Positions 16,237-26,602 of a stretch of DNA of 64,000 nucleotides are shown piece by piece; positions within the stretch are counted from its first letter, which is position 1; every line of letters begins with the position of its first letter. The notes below the pieces were generated by a model that was given only the letters and a program-made list of their open reading frames with translations, did not search any database and was not told the origin of the DNA. This stretch comes from Mycolicibacterium neworleansense (GTDB lineage Bacteria; Actinomycetota; Actinomycetes; Mycobacteriales; Mycobacteriaceae), in NCBI RefSeq assembly GCF_001245615.1, contig NZ_CWKH01000001.1, positions 1,922,001 through 1,986,000 on the forward strand, read 5' to 3'. Made by a program: the position numbers and the translations under genes.

Positions 16237-17239
16237 TGTGATGTCCAGGGAGGTTGGTCAGTCGTGTGACTGGTGGCTGGCCTCCGATGGCGGAGTGGGC
16301 TCGATGATGATTGTAGAAATGCAGCCAGCCCGGCAGGGCGATGTCGCGCTGTTCGGTTGATTCATAAAGCCGGGCGTAGGCCCAGCCGTCAGCCAGAGTG
16401 CGATGGAATCGCTCAATTTTGCCGTTGGTCTGAGGACGATAGGGACGTGTCCGCTTAGGGGTGATTCGCAGTTCGGCGCAGGCTTCACGCCACGCGTAGG
16501 AAATGTAGGCCGACCCGTTGTCGGACAACACCCGCTCGACAGTGACCCCCCGTTCGGCGAACCAGGCCACCGCGCGCTGCAGGACCCCGACTGCCGTGAC
16601 CGCTTTTTCGTCGGTGCAAATCTCGGCGTAAGCGACCCGGGAGTGATCGTCAATGACAGTGTGCACGAACGCCGTTCCAGTCCTGGGACGCCAATTCTTG
16701 GTGCGGTCGCCTCGATTACCGGTGCGGCGGGCCGTCAGTACCGCGTTGTGCTTACTTTGTTGTCGGCTCACGAACTTGTGACCACCCCCGTCGGGGATGT
16801 TGCCGAACTTGGTCACATCGACGTGAATCAGCGCGCCGGGATAGGGATGCTCGTAGCGGCGCAGCGGCTCACCAGTAATGCGGTCGATGGACGACAGGCG
16901 GTTGATCCGGCAACGGGTGAGCACCGCGTGCACGGTCGAGGCCGGCACGCCCAGACGCCCCGAGATCTGCACCGGACCGAGGCGATGACGCCACCGCACG
17001 CCCACGATCTGCCGCACCATCGCCGGTCTAGTACGCGTAGGACTTGTACGCGGTCGCGAGCTGCGATCGGCCATCCCCAGTGCCCCTTCAGCGCGGAACC
17101 GGTCGGCCCACTTCTTGGCAGTTCGCGGCGCGACCATGAACATCTTGGCGGCTGCGGCGTAGGTCCACCCGGACTCGACGATCAGCTGGGCCAACCTCAA
17201 TCGCGCACGAGGGGTCAGAGCAGCGTTAGCGTGGGACAC
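16232..17239 (-). CDS. IS481-family DDE transposase
   Basis: 335 residues. An N-terminal HTH region (ARLRLAQLIVESGWTYAAAAKMFMVAPRTAKKW) precedes an integrase core with DDE residues in HVDVTKFG, VIDDHSRVAY and the helix TNGKIERFHRTL. I choose the GTG at 17239, which has a perfect AGGAGG 5 nt upstream; an in-frame GTG at 17302 lacks one. The coding frame runs through the left inverted repeat and out of the element, and the stop codon TAG is supplied by the target duplication. The frame is intact, so the element may be active. Confidence 0.93.
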   Translation of the reverse strand: MSHANAALTPRARLRLAQLIVESGWTYAAAAKMFMVAPRTAKKWADRFRAEGALGMADRSSRPRTSPTRTRPAMVRQIVGVRWRHRLGPVQISGRLGVPASTVHAVLTRCRINRLSSIDRITGEPLRRYEHPYPGALIHVDVTKFGNIPDGGGHKFVSRQQSKHNAVLTARRTGNRGDRTKNWRPRTGTAFVHTVIDDHSRVAYAEICTDEKAVTAVGVLQRAVAWFAERGVTVERVLSDNGSAYISYAWREACAELRITPKRTRPYRPQTNGKIERFHRTLADGWAYARLYESTEQRDIALPGWLHFYNHHRAHSAIGGQPPVTRLTNLPGHHT

Positions 17240-17354
17240 GAAGGCCTCCTGGTTGGTGAAGCGGTTCCTAGACAGCTCCACTTCACAACCGGAGGCCTTC
17301 ACCTGTCACACAGGCTCACCGATACCGTTCGGGACAACGTCCCTGGACATCACA
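16237..17354 (-). mobile_element. IS481-family insertion sequence, 1118 bp, complete
   Basis: The ends are imperfect inverted repeats that both begin TGTGATGTCCAGGGA and continue with N-GTTG (16237–16256 and 17335–17354). They are flanked by ACTAGG on each side. A single intact transposase fills the element. Insertion was into the TAG stop codon of dinF, which the duplication restored. Confidence 0.92.
17240..17300 (-). promoter_or_regulatory. Hairpin sequestering the transposase ribosome-binding site
   Basis: GAAGGCCTCC and GGAGGCCTTC form a perfect 10-bp stem (17240–17249 with 17291–17300), extended by a further near-perfect 9 bp and closed by a ~19-nt loop. The 3' arm contains the AGGAGG of the transposase and ends at the base before its GTG. 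A transcript entering from dinF would fold and hide the start, a known protection of insertion sequences against read-through expression. Confidence 0.65.
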
Positions 17355-17360
17355 ACTAGG
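17355..17360. repeat. Target-site duplication of the IS, right copy (ACTAGG)
   Basis: Second copy of the 6-bp duplication. Positions 17356–17358 are the TAG stop codon of dinF on the minus strand. Confidence 0.85.
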
Positions 17361-18690
17361 CGGTCCCGGGTACCAGCCATCGGCCTGAGAACGCACGCCA
17401 GCCCACGAAGATCAGCCGCAGCACCATGAACGTGCTCAGTCCCGACCAGATCCCGAACAGGCCCCAGCCGTAGATCAGTGACAACCAGATCAGCGGCAGG
17501 AAGCCCACCAGGGCGCTGGTCAGCGTGGCGTTGCGCATGAACTTCGCGTCACCGGCGCCCAGCAGCACCCCGTCGAGCGCGAAGACGATGCCGGCCACGG
17601 GCAACTGGGCCACCATGAACCACCATGGCACCCCGATGGCCGACAGCACCGACTCGTCGTCGGTGAACACCGACGGCAGCACCGACGAACCGACGGCGAA
17701 CACCAGGGCCAGCACCACCCCGGCCAGGGTGGAGAACAGCGTGACCCGCCAGGCCACGCTCTTGGCGTGTGCGAGCTGCCCGGCACCCAACGCCGCCCCC
17801 ACCAGTGACTGTGCTGCAATCGCGAGCGAATCCAGCACCAGCGCAAGGAAACTCCAGACCTGCAGCACCACCTGATGCGCTGCCACGGCGGCCGCCCCGA
17901 ACCGTGCGGCCACCGCCCCGGCGGAAAGGAAGCAGGCCTGGAACGCCAGCGATCGCAGCAGCAGGTCACGGCCCATGGTCAACTGCGCCCGCAGTACGGC
18001 GGGCTGCACCCTTAGCGCGACCTTCTCGATCACCAGGGCACGCAGGAACAACAGCGCGGCCACCCACTGCCCCACCACGTTCGCCACCGCCGAGCCGGGC
18101 AGTTCCATCCGCGGCAGGCCCAGCCAGCCATACACCAGCAGGGGGCACAGCACCGCCGACACCGCAAACCCGAACACCACGTAGTGCAGGGGGCGGGCGG
18201 TGTCCTGCACCCCGCGCATCCAGCCGTTCCCGGCCAGCGAGACCAGGATCGCCGGGGCGGCCAGGATGGCGATGCGCAGCCACGGCAGCGCGGCGTCGGC
18301 GATATCGGAACGTCCGGCGATCGCCGCCAGCAGCGGCACCGCCACGGTCTGAACGATCACGACGATGAGCAGTCCCAAACCGAGGGCCAGCCAGGTGGCC
18401 TGCACGCCTTCGCCGACCGCCGCCTTCCGGTCGCCGGCCCCGAACAGACGGGCCGAGCGTGAGGTGGTGCCATAGGACAGAAATGTCCCCTGCGAGTTGA
18501 CCAGGCCGAGGATCAGGCCGCCGATGGCCAGCCCGGCCAGGCTGAGCGCGCCGAGACGTCCAACGATCGCGATGTCGAACAGCAGATAAATGGGTTCGGC
18601 CGCCAGGACCCCCAACGCCGGAAGCGCCAGGCCGGCAATGCGACGGGTGGTGGCCGGTGCGACCGGGATGTCGCCTTCCGGCTCAACCAT
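17356..18690 (-). CDS. dinF: MATE-family efflux transporter (DinF)
   Basis: 444 residues with about 12 hydrophobic segments in two MatE repeats. The N-terminal LALPALGVLAAEPIYLLFDIAIVGRLG is characteristic of the DinF branch. MATE proteins export drugs or oxidised metabolites using Na+ or H+ gradients. It starts 2 bp after the cnpB stop, so it is the distal gene of the rimP–nusA–infB–rbfA–cnpB operon, as Rv2836c is in M. tuberculosis. The C-terminus (GRWLVPGTA) is intact although an IS landed exactly in its stop codon. The native 3' flank has been pushed 1.1 kb away, so mRNA 3'-end formation may be changed. Confidence 0.93.
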   Translation of the reverse strand: MVEPEGDIPVAPATTRRIAGLALPALGVLAAEPIYLLFDIAIVGRLGALSLAGLAIGGLILGLVNSQGTFLSYGTTSRSARLFGAGDRKAAVGEGVQATWLALGLGLLIVVIVQTVAVPLLAAIAGRSDIADAALPWLRIAILAAPAILVSLAGNGWMRGVQDTARPLHYVVFGFAVSAVLCPLLVYGWLGLPRMELPGSAVANVVGQWVAALLFLRALVIEKVALRVQPAVLRAQLTMGRDLLLRSLAFQACFLSAGAVAARFGAAAVAAHQVVLQVWSFLALVLDSLAIAAQSLVGAALGAGQLAHAKSVAWRVTLFSTLAGVVLALVFAVGSSVLPSVFTDDESVLSAIGVPWWFMVAQLPVAGIVFALDGVLLGAGDAKFMRNATLTSALVGFLPLIWLSLIYGWGLFGIWSGLSTFMVLRLIFVGWRAFSGRWLVPGTA

Positions 18691-18692
18691 GG

Positions 18693-20193
<1,501 letters not shown>

Positions 20194-20196
20194 ACC

Positions 20197-22513
20197 TTAG
20201 GTCCGCACCTTCTCGACGAGCTCGTACGTCTCGATGACGTCGCCTTCCTTGATGTCGGAATAGGTCAGCGTCAGACCGCACTCGTAGCCCTCGCGCACCT
20301 CGGTGGCATCGTCCTTCTCGCGCTTGAGCGAGGACACCGTGAGGTTCTGCGCGACCACCGTGTTGTCACGCAGCAGTCGGGCCTTGGCATTGCGGCGCAT
20401 GATGCCCGAGGTGACGAGGCAACCGGCGATGTTGCCGACCTTGGACGACCGGAAGATCGCCCGGATCTCGGCGCGGCCGAGCTCCTTCTCCTCGTAGACC
20501 GGCTTGAGCATGCCCTTGAGGGCCTTCTCGATCTCGTCGATCGCCTGGTAGATCACCGAGTAGTACCGGATCTCCACACCCTCGCGGTTGGCCAGCTCGG
20601 TCGCCTTGCCCTCGGCACGGACGTTGAACCCGATGATGATCGCGTCCGACGCCGACGCCAGGTTGACGTTGGTCTCGGTGACGCCACCGACACCGCGGTC
20701 GATGACCCGCAGCTCCACCTCGTCGTCGATCTCGATGCCCATCAAGGCTTCCTCGAGGGCTTCGACCGTACCGGCGTTGTCGCCCTTGAGGATCAGGTTC
20801 AGCTGGCTGGTTTCCTTCAGCGCCGAATCCAGGTCTTCCAGGCTGATCCGCTTGCGACTGCGTGCGGCCAGCGCGTTGCGCTTGCGCGCGCTGCGCCGGT
20901 CGGCGATCTGGCGGGCGATGCGGTCCTCGTCGACAACCAGGAAGTTGTCACCGGCACCCGGCACCGACGTGAAGCCGATGACCTGGACCGGACGCGACGG
21001 AAGCGCCTCTTCGACGTCTTCGCCGTGCTCGTCGACCATGCGGCGGACGCGGCCATAGGCATCACCTGCCACCACCGAGTCGCCGACGCGCAGCGTGCCG
21101 CGCTGGATGAGCACGGTGGCCACCGGGCCGCGACCGCGGTCCAGGTGCGCCTCGATCGCCACACCCTGGGCCTCCATGTCGGGGTTGGCCCGCAGATCCA
21201 GGGCGGCGTCGGCGGTCAGCACGACCGCTTCCAGCAGCGCCTCGATGTTGGTGCCCTGCTTGGCGGAGATGTCGACGAACATGGTGTCGCCGCCGTAATC
21301 CTCGGCCACCAGGTTGTATTCGGTCAGCTGCGCCCGGATCTTGGACGGGTCGGCGCCTTCCTTGTCGATCTTGTTGACCGCCACCACGATCGGCACGTCA
21401 GCGGCCTGCGCGTGGTTGATGGCCTCCACCGTCTGCGGCATGACGCCGTCGTCGGCGGCGACCACCAGGATCGCGATGTCGGTGGCCTTGGCGCCACGGG
21501 CACGCATGGCGGTGAACGCCTCGTGACCCGGGGTGTCGATGAAGGTGATCGGCCGGACATTGCCGTCCAGATCGACCTCGACCTGGTAGGCGCCGATGTG
21601 CTGGGTGATGCCGCCGGCCTCGCCCTCGCGGACGCTGGCGTTCCGGATCGTGTCCAGCAGGCGGGTCTTGCCGTGGTCGACGTGACCCATGACGGTGACC
21701 ACCGGCGGGCGGACCTCGAGGTCCTCCTCGCCGCCCTCGTCCTCGCCGTAGGTGAGGTCGAAGGACTCCAGGAGCTCGCGGTCCTCGTCCTCGGGCGAGA
21801 CGACCTGCACCTTGAAGTTCATCTCGCTGCCGAGCAGCTCCAGGGTGTCGTCACCGACCGACTGGGTCGCGGTGACCATCTCACCGAGGTTGAACAGCGC
21901 CTGGACCAGTGCGGCCGGGTTGGCGTCGATCTTCTCGGCGAAGTCGCTCAGCGACGCACCGCGGGCCAGCCGGATGGTCTCGCCGTTGCCCTTGGGCAAC
22001 CGCACGCCACCGACGACCGGCGCCTGCATGTTCTCGTATTCGGCGCGTTTCGCCCGCTTCGACTTACGGCCACGCTTGGGCGCACCGCCGGGACGACCGA
22101 ACGCGCGCAGCGGCGGCCGGTGCACGCGGCGCGGCCGGAGGCTGCGGAGCAGCGGGCTTGGGTGCCGCAGGCCGGGCCGGGGTAACCGGGGCGGCCTGAG
22201 CCGCCGGGGCCTGGGGTTCGACCGCCGGGGCCGCGGGCGCGGCGGGCTTGGCCGGGGCCGGCTTGGGCGCGCCGGGCTTGGGTGCCGCAGGTGCGGCGCC
22301 AGAGGCGCCCTGCGGGCGGGGCTTGTCTTCGGGCTTCTTGCCGCCGGCCTTGGCGCCGAACGATTCGCGCAGCCGACGCGCGACCGGCGCCTCCACCGTG
22401 GAGGACGCCGACTTGACGAACTCGCCCTGCTCCTTGAGCTTGGCTAAGAGTTCCTTGCTGGTGACACCGAGTTCCTTCGCCAACTCGTGTACACGGGCCT
22501 TACCTGCTGCCAC
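20197..22513 (-). CDS. infB: Translation initiation factor IF-2, reading frame broken in the linker
   Basis: The N-terminal part begins at GTG 22513 with the IF2N domain ([36 protein letters not shown]) and an Ala/Pro-rich linker. The G domain and C-terminal domains ([14 protein letters not shown]1, DTPGHEAF G3, NKID G4) are complete but in another frame. The frames change near 22100–22140, inside the GC-rich linker. The whole locus would encode about 770 residues, against roughly 900 in other mycobacteria, so about 130–150 linker residues are also missing. IF-2 is essential, so a collapsed repeat in the assembly is the likeliest reason. A GTG at 22125 could in principle restart translation of the catalytic part. 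Confidence 0.9.
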
Positions 22514-22592
22514 TACATCTCCTCGTCTGGAGGCAACAGCGGTGGTAGGCGCCGCGCCTCGGGTTTAGCTATGACGCATGGTCATCGGGACT

Positions 22593-22976
22593 TCACGGTG
22601 TGCTCATGTTCTTCGCTACCTGTTCTGTTGCCGGGGCGTCGGGCCGGTCGAGAGCTTCGGTGATGCTCTCGACGTACTCGATCACCGCGGATGTATCCGG
22701 TGAACCGGTGAGTCGCAACGCTCGGACGAAGGCTCGTCGCCGCACTGCCATCTGCGCGCACTGCTGGTCGGGGTGCAGCCACGCACCACGCCCTGGCAGG
22801 CTTGCCTCGGGATCAACGGTTACGGAACTCGTCCCGTTCCCGTCGGTCACCGCGACCACTCGGAGCAACTCGGCGGCCAACTCTCGCTTCCGGCACCCGA
22901 CGCAGGTCCGCACTGGTCCGACAGAGGTGTCGGAGGTGCTTCGATGCGTCAGAGCCGGAGTCTCGCGCTGGATCAC
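22593..22976 (-). CDS. YlxR/DUF448 family nucleic-acid-binding protein
   Basis: 127 residues. The core [13 protein letters not shown] and [27 protein letters not shown] is the YlxR signature, with a basic RNA-binding surface and the conserved Cys pair. It lies between nusA and infB, the conserved position, and is thought to act in transcription or RNA metabolism. The GTG start has TAGACT 5 nt upstream, an additional possible promoter inside the operon. Confidence 0.88.
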   Translation of the reverse strand: MIQRETPALTHRSTSDTSVGPVRTCVGCRKRELAAELLRVVAVTDGNGTSSVTVDPEASLPGRGAWLHPDQQCAQMAVRRRAFVRALRLTGSPDTSAVIEYVESITEALDRPDAPATEQVAKNMSTP

Positions 22977-23027
22977 GGCTGAGTCTACCGCCCCAAGGGC
23001 TGTGGTCCGAAACGCCGGTCACTACTG

Positions 23028-24056
23028 TCAATCGTGTACCGCCCCGGGCCGGACATCATGGTCTGGCTGCGGCGCCGCATCGCTGCGGATATCGATCCGC
23101 CAACCAGTGAGCCGGGCCGCCAACCTGGCGTTTTGCCCTTCTTTACCGATCGCCAGGGAAAGCTGGAAGTCCGGCACGATGACCCGCGCCGCCCGGGCGG
23201 CCTCATCGATCACCGAGACCGACACCACTTTGGCCGGTGACAGGGCGTTCGCGACGAACCGCGCGGGGTCCTCGTCGTAGTCGATGATGTCGATCTTCTC
23301 GCCGGACAACTCGCTCATCACATTGCGCACACGCTGGCCCATCGGGCCGATACACGCCCCCTTGGCGTTGAGCCCGGGCACGCGCGAGGCCACCGCGATC
23401 TTGGACCGGTGACCGGCCTCACGAGCCACCGCCACGATCTCCACGGAGCCGTCGGCGATCTCCGGCACCTCAAGGGAGAACAGCTTGCGGACCAGGTTCG
23501 GGTGGGTACGTGACAGCGTGATCAACGGCTCGCGGGCACCCCGGGTGACGCCGACGACGTAGCAGCGGAGCCGGTCGCCGTGCTCATAGCGCTCCCCCGG
23601 CACCTGCTCGGCACTGGGGATGACCCCTTCGGACCCCTTCGTCTCGCTGCCCATCCGGACAACGACCAGGCCACGGGCGTTGGCCCGGGCATCGCGCTGG
23701 ATCACCCCGGCGACGATGTCGCCCTCGTGGGCGGCGAACTCCCCGTACGTCTTCTCGTTCTCCGCATCACGCAACCGCTGCAAGATGACCTGACGGGCCG
23801 TCGTCGCGGCGATGCGGCCGAATCCCTCTGGCGTGTCGTCCCATTCATGCAGGACATTGCCGTCGGCATCGGTTTGGCGGGCCATCACCTTGACCACGCC
23901 GGTCTTGCGGTCGATATCGATACGCGCGTCGGGTTCATGCCCTTCGGTGTGGCGATATGCGGTGAGCAATGCCGATTTGATGGTCTCGACAACCACATCG
24001 ACGGTGATGCCCTTGTCCGCCTCGATGGCATGCAGTGCCGCCATGTCGATGTTCAT
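23028..24056 (-). CDS. nusA: Transcription termination/antitermination factor NusA
   Basis: 342 residues: the N-terminal RNA polymerase-binding domain (1–125), an S1 domain (about 130–200; [11 protein letters not shown]) and two KH domains ([27 protein letters not shown] and [21 protein letters not shown]). The short C-terminus lacks the acidic repeats of Escherichia coli NusA, normal for actinobacteria. The ATG overlaps the rimP stop by 4 bp. Confidence 0.97.
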   Translation of the reverse strand: MNIDMAALHAIEADKGITVDVVVETIKSALLTAYRHTEGHEPDARIDIDRKTGVVKVMARQTDADGNVLHEWDDTPEGFGRIAATTARQVILQRLRDAENEKTYGEFAAHEGDIVAGVIQRDARANARGLVVVRMGSETKGSEGVIPSAEQVPGERYEHGDRLRCYVVGVTRGAREPLITLSRTHPNLVRKLFSLEVPEIADGSVEIVAVAREAGHRSKIAVASRVPGLNAKGACIGPMGQRVRNVMSELSGEKIDIIDYDEDPARFVANALSPAKVVSVSVIDEAARAARVIVPDFQLSLAIGKEGQNARLAARLTGWRIDIRSDAAPQPDHDVRPGAVHD

Positions 24057-24598
24057 TCCCCGGCCCCCTTCCCGGTTTCTCCCGACAGTTCCAGCTCACG
24101 TCGGTTTGGAGGTGAAAACTCCACTTGCACAACAGCTTTGGCGATATCGGCAAGGGCCAGCTCGCGGACGGTCAGGTCCCGCCCTTCGGGCACCACGACT
24201 TTCAGCACGGTGCCGTCGGTTTCCCCGAGCCTGCCGGTGAAGACCGAACCGTCGGTCAGCGTCAACTCGGCCTTGCGCCCGCGGGCGCGGCGAAAATGCT
24301 TGGCCTGCGTCAGCGGCCGGTCCACACCCGGCGAGGTGACATCGAGCACATACGGCGTGTCCCCCTGCGCAAGCTGGTCGAGCAACTCAGAGGCCGTCCT
24401 CGACAGCGCCGCCAGGGAATCGAGATCGAGGCCCTCGTCGCCGTCGGCGATCACGGTGATGCGCGGCGGACGTACCGATGCGTCGATGACGACATCGTCG
24501 ATTTCGTAACCGGCGCGCGCGAACTCGCCACCGAGTAGCTCGATCACCTGCGTCTGCGACGGCAAATCCGCAGACCGCAACTTTGGATCCGGTGCCAC
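24053..24598 (-). CDS. rimP: Ribosome maturation factor RimP
   Basis: 181 residues from GTG 24598, which has AGGAG 6 nt upstream; an open frame continues to 24703 but lacks family similarity there. Signature parts are [30 protein letters not shown], and [25 protein letters not shown] in the N-terminal half, then the SH3-like C-terminal domain. RimP acts in late 30S assembly. It is the first gene of the rimP–nusA–ylxR–infB–rbfA–cnpB–dinF operon. Confidence 0.93.
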   Translation of the reverse strand: MAPDPKLRSADLPSQTQVIELLGGEFARAGYEIDDVVIDASVRPPRITVIADGDEGLDLDSLAALSRTASELLDQLAQGDTPYVLDVTSPGVDRPLTQAKHFRRARGRKAELTLTDGSVFTGRLGETDGTVLKVVVPEGRDLTVRELALADIAKAVVQVEFSPPNRRELELSGETGKGAGE

Positions 24599-24806
24599 GG
24601 CGAGCTCCTCATCTTGAATTGTCTCCGACACAAATGCCAGGGCCCGCCACCTGGATCGGCCCCGGAATCGCCTATTCACGATACGCCAGGCCCGCGGCAG
24701 CAACCGCCAATCGAAGACCGGTGCGTGGCGAATGTCGTCGCCCCGGGCCCGGCCGGGCGGTCAGCGCCGCGTCAGACAGGTGCCCGGGCAATGGCAGGAT
24801 GTTCAC

Positions 24807-25331
24807 GTGCCGAGCGCCCATGCAGACATCAGCCGGCGGCGCGTACTGGTCTCGGCCGCGGCCCTTGCCCTGCTGGGCGCCACCGCCGCCGCCTGCAGTA
24901 CGACGACGCCTCAGCCCGAAGTGGACGACCTGACCGCGCAGTGGGGCCGGGCGCGCGCCGACAGCGCACTGGCCTCCGATGCGGCAGCCGCCCAACCGCC
25001 GCAGGCACCGGTGGCCCAGGCCCTGAGCGCGGTCGCCGACGATCGCACCGCGCACGCCAAGGCCCTGGCCGACGAGTTGACCCGGATGACGGGTACGGCC
25101 CCCACGGACACCGCCACCAGCACCACCAGGAGCCCGGCCAGATCCGGCCCGAACGGCGGGGCCGACGCGGCCGCGCCCGGCGTCGACGACGTCGTCAACG
25201 CCCTCAAGGAGTCTGCGGACCGGGCGGCCGGCCTGGCCCGCACACTCTCCGGCTATCGCGCCGGACTCCTGGGCTCCATCGCCGCCTCGTGCACGGCCGC
25301 CTACACCGTCGCTCTGGGAGGCGGACAGTGA
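24807..25331 (+). CDS. Tat-type lipoprotein with helical DUF4439-partner domain (Rv2843-like)
   Basis: 174 residues. The N-terminus has a twin-arginine motif (SRRRVLVSAAALALLGATAAAC) ending in a lipobox Cys, so it is probably exported folded by Tat and lipidated. The mature part is Ala-rich and helical with several Thr/Ser/Pro linkers, without recognisable catalytic residues. The last codon overlaps the next start (GTGA). A folded, perhaps cofactor- or metal-containing helical bundle working with the ferritin-like partner is an inference. Divergent from rimP. Confidence 0.75.
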   Translation: MPSAHADISRRRVLVSAAALALLGATAAACSTTTPQPEVDDLTAQWGRARADSALASDAAAAQPPQAPVAQALSAVADDRTAHAKALADELTRMTGTAPTDTATSTTRSPARSGPNGGADAAAPGVDDVVNALKESADRAAGLARTLSGYRAGLLGSIAASCTAAYTVALGGGQ

Positions 25332-25807
25332 CCTCACCGGGACCACGATCGACCACCTCACCCACGCGTCCGACCACGTCCGCCGACGCCGCGCTGTTCG
25401 ATGCCGTGGCCGTCGAGCACGGGGCCATCTACGGCTACGGGCTGGTGTCGGCCCATTCGACGCCCGAGGACAACGCCCTGGTGGCCGCGGCGATGGCCGA
25501 GCACCGGACCCGCCGCGAAGCCGCCATGGCCATGCTCGAAGCGCGCTCGGTGACCCCGCCGCTGCCCGCGGCCGGATATCAGTTGCCCGCGCCGGTGTCC
25601 GATCCGACCGACGCCGTCAACCTCGCAATCCGCATGGAAGAGGACTCCGCGGTGGCCTGGCGCGCGGTGCTCGAACAAGCCACCGGCGACGAGGACCGCA
25701 CATTCGCGGTCACCGCACTGTCGCAGACCGCCGTCACCGCGGCCCGATGGCGCGCGATCGCGGACGCCTCGCCGGTGACGGTCGCCTTCCCGGGCGGGGG
25801 CGAATAG
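25328..25807 (+). CDS. DUF4439 ferritin-like protein
   Basis: 159 residues, four-helix ferritin-like pattern. AVEHGAIYGYGLVSAHS (helix 1 Glu-His), AEHRTRREAAMAML (helix 2 Glu-His), RMEEDSAVAWRAVLEQ (helix 3) and a fourth helix (AVTALSQTAVTAARWRAIA) give the expected Glu/His carboxylate-bridge positions only partly. It lacks its own signal peptide, and is translationally coupled to the Tat lipoprotein upstream. Equivalent to Rv2844. A metal-binding or redox function is possible but unproven. Confidence 0.78.
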   Translation: MTSPGPRSTTSPTRPTTSADAALFDAVAVEHGAIYGYGLVSAHSTPEDNALVAAAMAEHRTRREAAMAMLEARSVTPPLPAAGYQLPAPVSDPTDAVNLAIRMEEDSAVAWRAVLEQATGDEDRTFAVTALSQTAVTAARWRAIADASPVTVAFPGGGE

Positions 25808-25952
25808 CCGCGCCCGCGATCCCCGGATCCGGTGTTGTTGCACCCGGTAATTGATCGCGGAGTGCCCATTGCCACGTCCGCTCACCGCGGGAAAGGTAGA
25901 GGCCGGACCGGTGGCGCCACCGGGGCGCTGCCCCGAACAAAGGGGGTGGATC

Positions 25953-26573
25953 GTGTACGCACGCTCTACCACTGTCCAGGCACGACCCGAGTCGATCGAC
26001 GCCGGTATCGCGCATGTTCGCGACGAGGTCATGCCCGCGCTGCAGGAGATCGACGGCTGCGTCGGTATCTCGTTGCTGGTCGATCGCGAGTCCGGCCGGT
26101 GCATCGCCACCACAGCATGGGAGACCGAAGAGGCGATGCACGCGAGTGCCGAGCGGGCCGCACCGCTGCGGGCACGGGCCGCGGAAGCATTCGGGGGCAC
26201 AGCAACCGTCGAAGAGTGGGAGATCGCCGTCCTGCACCGTGACCATCGCACCCACGAGGGGGCGTGCGTCCGGGCGACATGGGCAAAGCTGGAGCCGGGC
26301 CAGATCGACGGCGGCATCGAGCATTACAAATCATCCGTGCTGCCCGCGATGGAGGATCTCGACGGGTTCTGCAGCGCCAGCCTGATGGTCGACCGCGCAT
26401 CGGGACGGGGCGTGTCGTCAGCGTCGTTCGACAGCCGCGAAGCGATGGAGCGGAGCAAGGACCGGGCCAGTGCGCTCAAGACCTCGGCGATCCGCGACAT
26501 CGGCGCCGAGGAAATGAACGAATGCGAGTTCGAGCTGGCGCTCGCCCACCTGCGGGTGCCCGAGTTGGCGTGA
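25953..26573 (+). CDS. Tandem antibiotic-biosynthesis-monooxygenase (ABM) domain protein
   Basis: 206 residues from GTG 25953, with AGGGGG just upstream. Two similar halves (about 1–98 and 105–205) each have an alpha-beta ABM-type pattern: [37 protein letters not shown] and [36 protein letters not shown] align closely. The family includes cofactor-free oxygenases and haem-degrading enzymes. No haem-ligand motif is obvious, so the role is unknown. The gene is convergent with proS, sharing an 18-bp palindrome in the gap. Confidence 0.78.
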   Translation: MYARSTTVQARPESIDAGIAHVRDEVMPALQEIDGCVGISLLVDRESGRCIATTAWETEEAMHASAERAAPLRARAAEAFGGTATVEEWEIAVLHRDHRTHEGACVRATWAKLEPGQIDGGIEHYKSSVLPAMEDLDGFCSASLMVDRASGRGVSSASFDSREAMERSKDRASALKTSAIRDIGAEEMNECEFELALAHLRVPELA

Positions 26574-26584
26574 GCGGGCCGGGA

Positions 26585-26602
26585 CGCTGACGGCCGTCAG
26601 CG
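26585..26602. terminator. 18-bp perfect palindrome between convergent genes
   Basis: CGCTGACGG followed immediately by CCGTCAGCG lies between the ABM gene stop and the proS stop, and includes the proS TGA. It could end transcripts from both sides or bind a dimeric protein. There is no T-run, so intrinsic termination is uncertain. Confidence 0.35.

Noticed and set aside
17239..17302. Longer transposase start at GTG 17302
   Set aside because: It lies 5' of the hairpin and has no ribosome-binding site; AGGAGG directly before GTG 17239 and the family start both favour 17239.
22064..22125. Two separate genes for the N- and C-terminal parts of IF-2
   Set aside because: The two parts join one continuous domain order (IF2N, linker, G domain). 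A frameshift or collapsed repeat is simpler than a split gene, although an internal start cannot be ruled out.
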